Shown: one piece after another, positions 1-7,201 of the stretch
Layout: each line of letters begins with the position of its first letter
Position numbering within the stretch: the stretch's first letter is position 1
From: DASWHK01 sp036398215
GTDB taxonomy: Bacteria; Acidobacteriota; UBA890
Direction of reading: 5' to 3'
Length of the DNA: 10,065 nucleotides
NCBI GenBank assembly: GCA_036398215.1
Contig: DASWHK010000339.1
Coordinates: 1 to 10,065, forward strand
Made by a program: the position numbers and the translations under genes
Notes under the pieces: model-generated
Told to the model about the DNA's origin: nothing
What the model saw: the letters and a program-made list of their open reading frames with translations, nothing else
Database searches by the model: none

Positions 1-1
1 C

Positions 2-250
2 CGCTCGCGGCGAGAGTACCGGCGCGGCCACGTGCCCGGGGCCGTGCACCTGCCGTTCTGGCGGATCGCCGCCCGTCATGACGAGCTCCCCGAGGCTCCC
101 GAGGCCGGCATCGTCGTCTACTGCGGCCACGGGCCGCGGGCCGCGATCGCCCGCCGCGGCCTCGAAAAGCTCGGCTACCGCAGCGTCCGCCTGCTGCGCG
201 GCCACTGGAGCGGATGGCGGAAGGCAGGCCTGCCGATCGACCCGACTTGA
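2..250 (+). CDS. Rhodanese-like domain protein (5' partial)
   Basis: This is the C-terminal part of a rhodanese-homology domain; the frame is open through the left edge, so the start lies outside the window. The translation has the typical mid-domain signature EYRRGHVPGAVHLPFW. It is followed by the beta-strand and active-site loop VVYCGHGPRA, which fits C-x-x-G-x-R with the catalytic Cys in place. The terminal part (LEKLGYRSVRLLRGHWSGWRKAGLPI) matches the family's closing helix and the 'GG..W...G.P' ending. Rhodaneses move sulfane sulfur through a Cys persulfide; single-domain forms do many jobs in thiosulfate/polysulfide handling or tRNA thiolation, and the substrate cannot be told here. 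An internal GTG at 32 is not the real start, because the conserved motif begins before it. The next gene starts about 33 nt downstream on the same strand, so cotranscription is possible. Confidence 0.88.
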   Translation, partial: RSRREYRRGHVPGAVHLPFWRIAARHDELPEAPEAGIVVYCGHGPRAAIARRGLEKLGYRSVRLLRGHWSGWRKAGLPIDPT

Positions 251-283
251 CCCGCATTTCTCATCGCCGTTCGTCGCGAGGCC

Positions 284-1300
284 GTGGAGAGACGCGTGGA
301 TACAAAGCGCGCGAGCGTATACCTTGTCCGCATGCGCGACGGCAAGACGCGGGTCCTGACGCAATCCGACGTGCGGTCGCTCGTCGACATGGGCGCGGCG
401 GTGGCGGCCATCGAGAAGGCCTTTGCCGCCCACGGCCGCGGCGAGACCCAGATGCCGGTCAAGGTCTACCTGGAGCTTGCCGAGTTCGACGGCGATTTTC
501 GGGCCATGCCCGCCTATTTCGACGGCTCCGCGGGCGTCAAGTGGGTCAACGCCCACCCGCGCAATCCCGAGCGCTACGGCATCCCTTCGGTCCTCGGCAT
601 GTACATCCTCTCCGACCCGAAGACCGCCCTGCCGCTGGCGGTCATGGACGCGACGCTGCTGACCGCCGTGCGCACCGGGGCCGCCGCCGCGGTGGCCTCC
701 AAATACCTGGCCCGCGGCGACGCCGCCAGCGTCGGGTTCGTCGGCAGCGGCGTGCAGGCGCGGACCTTGCTGGAGGCCCTGAGGGTCGTGTTCCCCGCTT
801 TCGAGGTCGTCGCCGCCGACGCCTCCGAGGCCGCGGCACGGGGCTTCGCCGAGGAGTGCGGCGGGCGGGTCGGGACCATCGCCGAGGCCGCCGCCTGCGA
901 TATCCTGTGCACGGCAACGCCGGTGCGCCAGCCGATCGTGCGGCGCGAATGGATCCGCCCGGGGACCCACATCAACGCCATCGGCGCCGATGCCCATGGC
1001 AAGCAGGAGCTCGAGACCGAGATCTTGCTCGCCGCCAAGGTCGTCGTCGACGACTGGGAGCAGGCCTGCGGCAGCGGCGAGGTCAACGTGCCCCTCCACG
1101 AGGGCGCCTTGCGCCGCGAGCAGATCCACGCGGCCCTCGGCGAGGTGGTCGCGGGCACCAGGCCGGGCCGCGAATCGGCCCAAGAGATCACGGTTTTCGA
1201 CTCCACGGGCCTGGCGGTACAAGACGTGGCGCTCGCCCGCCTCGTCTACGAGCAAGCCCGGCAGCGCAACGCCGGCATCGAGGTCGATTTCGTCGGTTGA
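284..1300 (+). CDS. Ornithine cyclodeaminase / mu-crystallin family dehydrogenase (alanine dehydrogenase-like)
   Basis: The protein belongs to the ornithine cyclodeaminase/mu-crystallin superfamily of NAD(P)-dependent enzymes. These include ornithine cyclodeaminase (ornithine to proline plus ammonia), archaeal-type alanine dehydrogenase and several imine reductases. Visible hallmarks, numbered from the GTG at 284: LTQSDVRSLVDM near residue 25; MPVK at 57-60, the Lys lying where the family's substrate-binding Lys sits; a Rossmann dinucleotide motif GFVGSGVQA at 151-159; and HINAIGAD at 229-236, whose Asp is the family's catalytic acid. The length (about 320-338 aa) is normal. The start is uncertain. 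GTG 284 gives the longest form; GTG 296 has GGAGAG just upstream; ATG 332 gives an N-terminus (MRDGKTRVLTQSDV) most like relatives but has no good ribosome site. All three are in frame. Substrate is unresolved: the sequence looks closer to the alanine dehydrogenase/imine reductase branch than to classical ornithine cyclodeaminase, but that is an impression. It is cytosolic. Confidence 0.88.
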   Translation: MERRVDTKRASVYLVRMRDGKTRVLTQSDVRSLVDMGAAVAAIEKAFAAHGRGETQMPVKVYLELAEFDGDFRAMPAYFDGSAGVKWVNAHPRNPERYGIPSVLGMYILSDPKTALPLAVMDATLLTAVRTGAAAAVASKYLARGDAASVGFVGSGVQARTLLEALRVVFPAFEVVAADASEAAARGFAEECGGRVGTIAEAAACDILCTATPVRQPIVRREWIRPGTHINAIGADAHGKQELETEILLAAKVVVDDWEQACGSGEVNVPLHEGALRREQIHAALGEVVAGTRPGRESAQEITVFDSTGLAVQDVALARLVYEQARQRNAGIEVDFVG

Positions 1301-1325
1301 GCAGCTCGTTTCATGATTACATGAT
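1297..1325 (+). promoter_or_regulatory. Candidate sigma70-like promoter ahead of the M49 lipoprotein gene
   Basis: TTGAGC (1297-1302) and CATGAT (1320-1325) are separated by exactly 17 nt and each matches consensus at 4 of 6 positions. They lie at the end of the preceding gene, 65 nt before the ATG at 1390. The -10 region overlaps a short dyad, TCATG-ATTA-CATGA (1311-1324), in an AT-richer patch that stands out from the GC-rich surroundings. This would let the M49 gene and its two followers be transcribed separately from the dehydrogenase gene. Evidence is motif only. Confidence 0.3.
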
Positions 1326-1389
1326 GTCTGCATTCCGTCGCGTGCGAGAGATCGCGTCGCGAAGAGGAAGGCGACGTCGGAGGTGAACG

Positions 1390-3432
1390 ATGCGCAATAG
1401 AGACCTTTGGTGGAACACGAGTACCCGGCTGTTCGCGGCCGTCCTGATCGCGGCGCTGGCCGTCGCCGGCTGCGCCCCGGCGCCGTCCGGAGAAGAGGCG
1501 GCGCCCACCGAGAACGGCGACCGCCCGTACCTGCTCGAACGTGTCGACGACGCCGCCGTCGTCCAGCTCTACGCCGACGGCTTCGAGTCCCTGCCGCTGG
1601 GCGAGAAGACGCTCATCTATCACCTCTACCAGGCGGCGCTCGCCGGCCGCGACATTTTTATCGACCAGCGCTACGAGCACAGCCTGCGGATGCGCGCCGT
1701 GCTCGAGGCGATCATCACCCACTCCGCCGGGGTCGATCCGCAAGCGCTCGCCGAGATCGAGCGCTACACGAAGCTCTTCTGGATCAACAACGGGCCGTTC
1801 AACAACCTGACGGCGCGCAAGTTCGTGCTCCGCACCACGCCCGCCGAGCTCGCCGCCGCCGCCGGCGCGGCCACCGCCGCCGGCGCCGAGCTGCCGCTCG
1901 CCGACGGCGAGTCCGTCGACGAGCTGCTGGCGGAGCTGGAGCCGATGTTCTTCGACCCCCAGTTCGAGCCGATCGTCACCAACAAGACGCCGGGGCCAGG
2001 CCGCGACATCCTGCTGGCGAGCGCCAACAACCTGTACGACAACGTCTCGATGGCCGACCTGGAGGGCTTCGACGAGCGCTACGGCCTCAACTCGCGGCTG
2101 GTCAAGCAGGACACCCGGCTGATCGAGGAGGTCTACAAGATCGACGGCCGCTACGGCGAGCGGATCGCCGAGGTGGTCTCGCACCTGGAGGCCGCCATTC
2201 CGTTCGCCACCGAGCCCATGGCCGAGGCCCTGCGGGCCCTGGTCCGCTGGTACACAACCGGCGAAGACGCCGATCGCCGCGCCTACGACATCGCCTGGGT
2301 GCAAGACACTGACTCTCCCGTCGACACTATCAACGGCTTCATCGAGGTCTACATGGATGCGCGCGGCGTCAAGGGCTCGTGGGAAGCGCTGGTTTTCTAC
2401 GTCAACGAGGAGAAGACCGAGGCGATCGAGCGGCTGGCGGTGGAGGCGCAGTACTTCGAGGACCGCATGCCCTGGGACGACGCCTACAAAAAGCCCGGCG
2501 TCCTCGGCATCACCGCCAACGCCATCGACGTCGTCGTCGAGACCGGCGATTCCGGACCGGTCTCGCCGATCGGCATCAACCTCCCCAACGACCTCGAGGT
2601 CCGTGAGCAGTACGGCAGCAAGTCGGTGTCGCTGTCCAACGTCATCGAGGCCTACGATCTCTCGAGCGCCGGCGGTTTCAGCGAGGAGTTCGCCTGGAGC
2701 CCCGAGGAGGCCGAGCGGACGACCCGGCACGGGTCGTTGGCCTCGGAGCTGGCCGTGAACATGCACGAGGTCATCGGCCACGCCTCCGGTCGCACCGCCG
2801 AGGGCCTGGCGAGCAGCCCCCAGGACCTTCTCAAGGAGCAGTACTCGGCGCTCGAGGAGGGCCGCGCCGACCTCATCGCCCTCTACTGGATCGCCGACCC
2901 CAAGCTCGTCGAGCTCGGCCTGGTTCCCGCCGAAGACCACGAGGACGTCATCCTCGCCGAGTACGAAGGCTACACCCGCAACGCGCTCGTCCAGCTGCGG
3001 CGCGTCCGCGAGGGGACGCAGATCGAAGAGGACCACATGCGCAACCGCCAGATGATCATCCACTGGCTGATGGCGCACACCGACGCCATCGAGGTTCGCG
3101 AGCGCGACGGGGAGACCTACTACGTGATGGTCGATCGCCAGGCATTCCGGGAGGGCGTCGGCCGCCTGCTCGCCGAGGTCCAGCGCATCAAGTCCACCGG
3201 CGACTACGCGGGGGCCCGTGAGCTCTTCGAGAGCTACGGGATCCACTTCAATCCGGCGTTGCGCGACCAGGTTGTGGCCCGCGTCGAGGCCCTCGACCTG
3301 CCTTCGTACACGGGGTTCGTCCAGCCCGAGCTCGAGGCGGTGCGCGACGCCGGCGGCGCGATCACCGACGTCACGATCTCCTACCCCCTCGACCTCGCCG
3401 CGCAGATGTTGGGGTACTCGGGCAGGCGCTGA
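1390..3432 (+). CDS. M49-family (dipeptidyl peptidase III-like) zinc metallopeptidase, lipoprotein
   Basis: This 680-aa protein resembles dipeptidyl peptidase III, a zinc enzyme that removes dipeptides from peptide N-termini. The diagnostic M49 motifs are both present: HEVIGH at 459-464 (the family's HExxxH, with one more residue than the usual HExxH) and EEGRAD at 489-494, matching the usual EECRAE/D. Expected zinc ligands are H459, H464 and E490; E460 is the catalytic base. The N-terminal lobe carries the family-like stretch NNLYDNVSMADLEGF and LNSRLVKQ. Length is close to bacterial family members. Residues 1-28 form a lipoprotein signal (Arg-containing n-region, hydrophobic LFAAVLIAALAV, lipobox V-A-G-C with Cys28), so the enzyme is probably anchored in the periplasm or outer envelope; many studied DPP III enzymes are cytosolic. 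The start is well set: GGAGG at 1379-1383, 6 nt before ATG. It is followed after 2 nt by the next gene, suggesting an operon. Likely role: processing short peptides outside the inner membrane (inference). Confidence 0.92.
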   Translation: MRNRDLWWNTSTRLFAAVLIAALAVAGCAPAPSGEEAAPTENGDRPYLLERVDDAAVVQLYADGFESLPLGEKTLIYHLYQAALAGRDIFIDQRYEHSLRMRAVLEAIITHSAGVDPQALAEIERYTKLFWINNGPFNNLTARKFVLRTTPAELAAAAGAATAAGAELPLADGESVDELLAELEPMFFDPQFEPIVTNKTPGPGRDILLASANNLYDNVSMADLEGFDERYGLNSRLVKQDTRLIEEVYKIDGRYGERIAEVVSHLEAAIPFATEPMAEALRALVRWYTTGEDADRRAYDIAWVQDTDSPVDTINGFIEVYMDARGVKGSWEALVFYVNEEKTEAIERLAVEAQYFEDRMPWDDAYKKPGVLGITANAIDVVVETGDSGPVSPIGINLPNDLEVREQYGSKSVSLSNVIEAYDLSSAGGFSEEFAWSPEEAERTTRHGSLASELAVNMHEVIGHASGRTAEGLASSPQDLLKEQYSALEEGRADLIALYWIADPKLVELGLVPAEDHEDVILAEYEGYTRNALVQLRRVREGTQIEEDHMRNRQMIIHWLMAHTDAIEVRERDGETYYVMVDRQAFREGVGRLLAEVQRIKSTGDYAGARELFESYGIHFNPALRDQVVARVEALDLPSYTGFVQPELEAVRDAGGAITDVTISYPLDLAAQMLGYSGRR

Positions 3433-3434
3433 CG

Positions 3435-3944
3435 ATGCCCCCGAGCCGATATCGTGGCGCGTCGATCGGCGTCCCGGCGGTCGCCGTCGTCGTCGTCGCG
3501 CTTTTCGCCGCCGCTTCCGGCGACGCCGCCGTGTCAGGCCACGCCGCCGCGTCCGGCCACGCCGGCACGTCAGGCCACGCCGCCGCGTCCGGCCGCGCCG
3601 CCGTGCAGGCCGCCGCCCCGCAGGCCGCCACCGTCGACGTCAGCGGCGACTGGACGCTGCGCATGATGGCGCCTCAGGGGCTGGTGAACATCGAGCTGGC
3701 GCTCGAGCAGGAGGGCAACGCCGTGAAAGGCAAGCTGGCCGGGCCCATGGGCGAGCACGAGATCGAAGGGGTGGTCGAAGCCGACCGTTTCTCCTTCTCG
3801 ATGACCGTCGAGTCCCCGACCGGCGGCTACACGCTCCATTTTTCCGCCAGGGTCGAGGATAACGAGACGATGGCCGGCGTCATGCGAGACAGCAGCGGCG
3901 AGCTCGCCGTCGATTTCACCGCGGCGCGAAAGGAAAGCCCGTAG
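3435..3944 (+). CDS. Small secreted beta-rich protein with Ala/Gly/Ser repeat linker, function unknown
   Basis: A 169-aa protein I cannot name. It starts with an Arg-containing n-region and a hydrophobic stretch (about residues 11-27), consistent with a signal peptide or membrane anchor. An Ala-rich linker follows, made of five copies of a six-residue unit (consensus A/V-S-G-H-A-A, residues 27-56), and then an alternating-strand domain from about residue 63 to the end. That domain opens with VSGDWTLRM and has repeated 'G.v.G' turns (NAVKGKLAG, HEIEGVVEADRF, MAGVMRDSSG), ending DFTAARK. The pattern fits a small calycin-like beta-barrel or sandwich with no obvious catalytic residues; this is a structural guess. 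The ATG is 2 nt after the stop of the M49 gene and has only a weak ribosome site (GGCAGG region), so translational coupling is likely. It could be an accessory or substrate-binding partner of the peptidase, but nothing shows this directly. Confidence 0.8.
   Translation: MPPSRYRGASIGVPAVAVVVVALFAAASGDAAVSGHAAASGHAGTSGHAAASGRAAVQAAAPQAATVDVSGDWTLRMMAPQGLVNIELALEQEGNAVKGKLAGPMGEHEIEGVVEADRFSFSMTVESPTGGYTLHFSARVEDNETMAGVMRDSSGELAVDFTAARKESP
3513..3602 (+). repeat. Five 18-bp tandem repeats encoding a six-residue linker unit
   Basis: Five in-frame 18-bp units run at 3513-3530, 3531-3548, 3549-3566, 3567-3584 and 3585-3602. They encode ASGDAA, VSGHAA, ASGHAG, TSGHAA and ASGRAA. Units alternate in their first codons (xxG-TCA versus GCG-TCC). 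As a result 3531-3566 and 3567-3602 form a 36-bp dimer repeat differing at only four positions. This points to recent duplication of a two-unit block inside the gene. Copy number may vary between strains. Confidence 0.9.
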
Positions 3945-3948
3945 TCCC

Positions 3949-4524
3949 ATGCATCCGGCGCCCTTGCGGCCGACCCACGCCGTGGCGCTGGCCGGCCTGC
4001 TGCTGGTCACCGTCGAGACCCTGCACCTGATGGGGCAGCCGTGGCGGTGCGACCTCGGCGATTTGTCGATCTGGTCGGGCGGCGCCGCGAGCCCCCATAC
4101 CTCGCAGCATTTCGCCGACCCCTACACGTTCACCCACCTGCTGCACGGCCTCATCCTCTATGCCGCGATCTGGGCCCTGTTGCGCGGGCGGCTCGAGGCC
4201 GGCGCTCGCTTCGTGCTGGCAATGGCGCTGGAAGTCGCCTGGGAGCTGTTCGAAAACACCGACTTCGTGATCGAGCGCTACCGCGACGCGACGATCTCCC
4301 TGAACTACTACGGCGACAGCATCGTCAACGTGCTCGGCGACCTCGTCGCCTGCGCCCTCGGTTACGGCGCCGCCATGCTGCTGCCCCTGTGGGGATCGGC
4401 CGCCGTCTTCCTCGGCCTCGAGGCCCTGCTGGCCCTGTGGATCCGCGACAACCTGCTGCTCAACGTCGTCATGCTGATCTATCCTTCCGAGGCGATCAGA
4501 GCCTGGCAGATGGGCGGCGGGTAA
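3949..4524 (+). CDS. DUF2585 / UPF0314 family integral membrane protein
   Basis: This 191-aa protein matches what I know of the DUF2585 (UPF0314) family of uncharacterised small membrane proteins. Recognisable blocks in order: PWRCDLGDLSIWSGG (31-45), SQHFADPYTFTHLLHG (52-67), ALEVAWELFENTDFVIERYR (93-112), SLNYYGDSIVNVLGD (117-131), and the end block IRDNLLLNVVMLIYPSEAIR (165-184) followed by AWQ. Hydrophobic stretches near 11-28, 64-79, 86-101, 124-146 and 150-164, plus the LLLNVVMLIYP segment, suggest about five membrane passes. Conserved polar and charged residues (D, H, E, N, R) inside or beside the membrane blocks suggest a catalytic or binding role, but no activity is known to me. ATG lies 4 nt after the previous stop, with AAAGGAAAG at 3929-3937 as a somewhat distant ribosome site. 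It is probably the last gene of the 1390-4524 operon. The family name is fairly secure; the function is unknown. Confidence 0.85.
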   Translation: MHPAPLRPTHAVALAGLLLVTVETLHLMGQPWRCDLGDLSIWSGGAASPHTSQHFADPYTFTHLLHGLILYAAIWALLRGRLEAGARFVLAMALEVAWELFENTDFVIERYRDATISLNYYGDSIVNVLGDLVACALGYGAAMLLPLWGSAAVFLGLEALLALWIRDNLLLNVVMLIYPSEAIRAWQMGGG

Positions 4525-4725
4525 GAGATATCCAATACGCCGGCGACCCGGCGGGGCAGACTGACGCGGCTAGCCGAAGTTCTCAACCAGCCGACGTTCC
4601 CAACGGGTCGCGACGCGAGCGGCCGCAGGGGGCGCGACAACGTGGTCGAGGCCCGTGAAAACTAGGTGGCATCGACGTCACTCGTCCCGCGGGGAGTTCG
4701 TTCCCGCAAAGAGGCAAAACGAGCC
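4525..4725. other. 201-bp intergenic region with a short GC hairpin
   Basis: No coding feature is credible here. A perfect 6-bp dyad with a 4-nt loop (CGCCGG-CGAC-CCGGCG, 4538-4553) lies 14 nt after the DUF2585 stop. It is not followed by a T-run, so it is not a standard intrinsic terminator; it could stabilise the 3' end of the upstream mRNA or pause transcription. Further on are GC palindromes (GTCGCGAC, GCGGCCGC) typical of GC-rich DNA. I see no convincing promoter for the permease gene; a weak ribosome site, GAGG (4711-4714), precedes its ATG. Confidence 0.4.
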
Positions 4726-7170
4726 ATGCCCTTCATGAGCCCCGGCGACATTCGCTACGCCCTGCGCTCGCTGGCCCGGGAGCCGGGCTTCGTTGCCACG
4801 TTCGTCATCACGCTGGGCCTCGGTATCGGCGCCAACACGGCGATCTTCAGCCTCGTGAACGGGGTGCTGCTGCGGCCGCTCCCCTATCCGGAGGCCGACC
4901 GCATCGTGGTGCTGCACCAGCCGGCCACCCTCCGCAACGTCGCCGACTACCGATTCTCGTTCGTCGAGGTCGCCGACTACCGCGACCGGGCGCGGACGCT
5001 CGACGAGCTGGTGGAGTTCGGCGACTGGACCTTCAACGTCCTCGGACGCGGCGATCCGCACCGCGCCACCGGCGGCCTCGTTACCCCGAACTTCTTCGCG
5101 GTACTGGGGTTACGACCGGCGCTCGGACGCATGCTGGTCTCCGCCGACGAACAGCCCGGGGCGCCGCCGGTCGTCGTGCTCACCCACGAGTATTGGCTGC
5201 GCGTCTTCGCTGCCGACCCCGAGGTGGTCGGCGAGAGCCTCGACCTGACCGTCAAACGGGCCGAGATCGTCGGCGTCCTGGCGCCCGGCTCTCACTACGC
5301 GACGCAGCGCCGCCAGGACTTCTACGTCAACTACGCCGCCAACGACCATTACATGGGCGCGGCGATGCAAAACGAGCGCTCCCACCGCATGACCGACGTG
5401 TTCGCCCGCCTCGCCCCCGGCTCGACGCTCGATCAGGCGCGCGCCGAGCTGGCCCAGATCACCTCCGCCCTCCACGCCCAGTATCCGGAGCACTACCGCG
5501 AAGGCTACGGCCTGGAGACCACGGTGACGCCGTGGAAGGAAGAGCTCACCCGGCGCGCCCGGCCGACGCTGCTGATCCTGCTGGCCACCTCCGCCCTGGT
5601 GCTCATCATCGCGGTCGCCAACGTCGGCAACCTGACGCTCACCCGCATGGTCCGCCGCGAGCGGGAGATCGCCGTACGGGCGGCGCTGGGCGCCGGTCGC
5701 GGGCGCCTGCGCGGCCTGCTGCTGGCCGAGAGCCTGGTGCCGGCGCTCGGAGGGGCGCTGCTAGGGGTGGTGATCGCGCGCGCCGCGCTCGACATGCTGA
5801 TCGCCTATGCCGGACGCTACACGACGCGCACCGGCGAGATCGGCATCGATCTGATGGTGCTGGCGTTCACCCTGCTGGTGAGCGGCGCCGCGGCGGTCGT
5901 CTTCGCACTGGCGCCCGGCTTCGGTGACGACCGCCATCTGGCCACCTCGCTGTCCGCCGGGGGCGGCCACGCCACCGCCGGCCGGCGGCGACGCAAGCTG
6001 CAACGGGCGCTGGTCGTCGGCCAGCTGGCGGTATCGTTCGTCCTCGTGGTGGGCGCCGGCCTGCTGGCCCGGACGCTGGTCAACCTGCACGGCGTCGACC
6101 CCGGCTTCGACCTCGAGAACGTCCTCAGCCTCCAGGCGCCGACGTTCGAGCAGCAGGACCTGACGGCGCGCGCCGACTTCACGGAGTCGTTGATCGAGGG
6201 CGTCTCGGCGCACCCCATGGTGCACGCCGCCGCGGTGGCGACGCGGGCGCCGCTCGAGGCCGCCTACGTGCAGCCGGTGGTGTTCCGGATCGACGGGCTG
6301 CCCGAGGATACCGGCGCCACGCCCGTGCCCACCATCTTCGAGACGGTCAGCAACGACTTCTTCCGAACCGTCGGCACGCCGATCCTCCGCGGCCGGGCCT
6401 TCGACCGCCGGGACGCCGCCGCGGAGCGCCGGCAGGCGATCATCAATCAGAGCATGGCGCGCCACTACTTCGGCGACGAAGATCCGGTCGAGCGACGCAT
6501 CTCGAGGCTCGAGGCGAGCGGCGACGAGTGGTCCGCCTGGTACACCATCGTCGGCGTTGTCGCCGACTCCAAGGCCAATGGCCTCGACGCCGCGACGATC
6601 CACACGGTCTACGAGCCGATCAGAGGCTACGTGCCGGAGACGTTCCTGGTGCGGACGGAGGGAGAGGCCACCCCGGTCGCTCCGGACGTGGTGGAGAGCA
6701 TCCGCCGCCTGGCCCCGAACCGGCCGATCGACCACATCCAGACGCTCGCCGAGCTGCGCGCCGAGAGCATCGCGCCGCAACGCTTGAACGCCGCCCTCTT
6801 CGGCTCGTTCGCGGCGCTGGCGCTGGCGATCGCCGTGGTCGGCATCGCCGGCGTCCTGGCGTTCGCCGTCAGCCAGCGGCGCCGCGAGCTGGCGATCCGC
6901 GCGGCGCTGGGCGCCGAGCCGCGCCAGCTGGTAGCGATGGTCCTCAAGGAAGGCGGCGTGCTGGCGGCGATCGGCATCGCCATCGGCGCGGCCGGCGCCG
7001 CCGTCTTCGCCCGCTTCCTGTCCGGCTTCCTGTTCCAGGTCGAGTCCCTCGACCCCCTGACCTTCGCCGCCACCGGCGCCCTGCTGGCAGCCGTGGCCCT
7101 CGCCGGCTGCTACCTGCCGGCGCGCCGGGCCACCAAGGTCCAGGCGGCCGAAGCCCTGATCGGCGAGTAG
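4726..7170 (+). CDS. ADOP-type duplicated FtsX/MacB-like ABC permease (orphan)
   Basis: This 814-aa membrane protein has the architecture of the acidobacterial duplicated orphan permeases, two MacB/FtsX modules fused head to tail. Module 1: an N-terminal segment DIRYALRSLAREPGF, a first membrane helix with the signature GIGANTAIFSLVNGVLLRPL, a periplasmic MacB core domain (about 50-265), then three membrane helices (about 277-395). Module 2: a helix at about 422-447, a second periplasmic domain (to about 680), and three helices to the end. Each module has the cytoplasmic coupling motif: RREREIAVRAALGAGRGRL from residue 310 and RRRELAIRAALGAEPRQL from residue 718. That gives about eight membrane helices. 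No ABC ATPase gene is adjacent, as expected for 'orphan' members, so transport is not established; MacB-like relatives couple ATP hydrolysis to periplasmic mechanical work such as export of peptides, drugs or lipoproteins. Start: ATG 4726 gives the usual short N-terminus; an in-frame GTG at 4666 would add 20 unlikely residues; ATG 4735 is another option. Confidence 0.92.
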   Translation: MPFMSPGDIRYALRSLAREPGFVATFVITLGLGIGANTAIFSLVNGVLLRPLPYPEADRIVVLHQPATLRNVADYRFSFVEVADYRDRARTLDELVEFGDWTFNVLGRGDPHRATGGLVTPNFFAVLGLRPALGRMLVSADEQPGAPPVVVLTHEYWLRVFAADPEVVGESLDLTVKRAEIVGVLAPGSHYATQRRQDFYVNYAANDHYMGAAMQNERSHRMTDVFARLAPGSTLDQARAELAQITSALHAQYPEHYREGYGLETTVTPWKEELTRRARPTLLILLATSALVLIIAVANVGNLTLTRMVRREREIAVRAALGAGRGRLRGLLLAESLVPALGGALLGVVIARAALDMLIAYAGRYTTRTGEIGIDLMVLAFTLLVSGAAAVVFALAPGFGDDRHLATSLSAGGGHATAGRRRRKLQRALVVGQLAVSFVLVVGAGLLARTLVNLHGVDPGFDLENVLSLQAPTFEQQDLTARADFTESLIEGVSAHPMVHAAAVATRAPLEAAYVQPVVFRIDGLPEDTGATPVPTIFETVSNDFFRTVGTPILRGRAFDRRDAAAERRQAIINQSMARHYFGDEDPVERRISRLEASGDEWSAWYTIVGVVADSKANGLDAATIHTVYEPIRGYVPETFLVRTEGEATPVAPDVVESIRRLAPNRPIDHIQTLAELRAESIAPQRLNAALFGSFAALALAIAVVGIAGVLAFAVSQRRRELAIRAALGAEPRQLVAMVLKEGGVLAAIGIAIGAAGAAVFARFLSGFLFQVESLDPLTFAATGALLAAVALAGCYLPARRATKVQAAEALIGE

Positions 7171-7201
7171 ACCGCGCCTCTGTTCTCGTCCCGGCGCCGT
7201 C

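Noticed and set aside
214..1386. A 390-codon plus-strand frame overlapping the dehydrogenase gene
   Set aside because: It is extremely Arg/Gly/Ala-rich, low complexity, and out of frame with a gene that has clear family motifs.
1246..3246. A 666-codon open frame on the minus strand opposite the M49 peptidase gene
   Set aside because: Its translation is Asp/Val/Leu/Gly/Arg-biased with no recognisable motif, and it lies antisense to a gene with complete catalytic motifs, lipobox and ribosome site. Such mirror frames are expected in GC-rich genes rich in GAG/CTC-type codons.
3513..3602. The short regular repeats as a CRISPR array
   Set aside because: The repeats are 18 bp, directly contiguous, without spacers, and in frame inside a coding region.
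4538..4553. The hairpin after the DUF2585 gene as an intrinsic terminator
   Set aside because: The stem is only 6 bp and there is no T-run after it; kept only as a structural note.
5761..6780. A 339-codon minus-strand frame inside the permease gene
   Set aside because: It is a composition-driven shadow without family features; the permease reading frame holds both FtsX modules.
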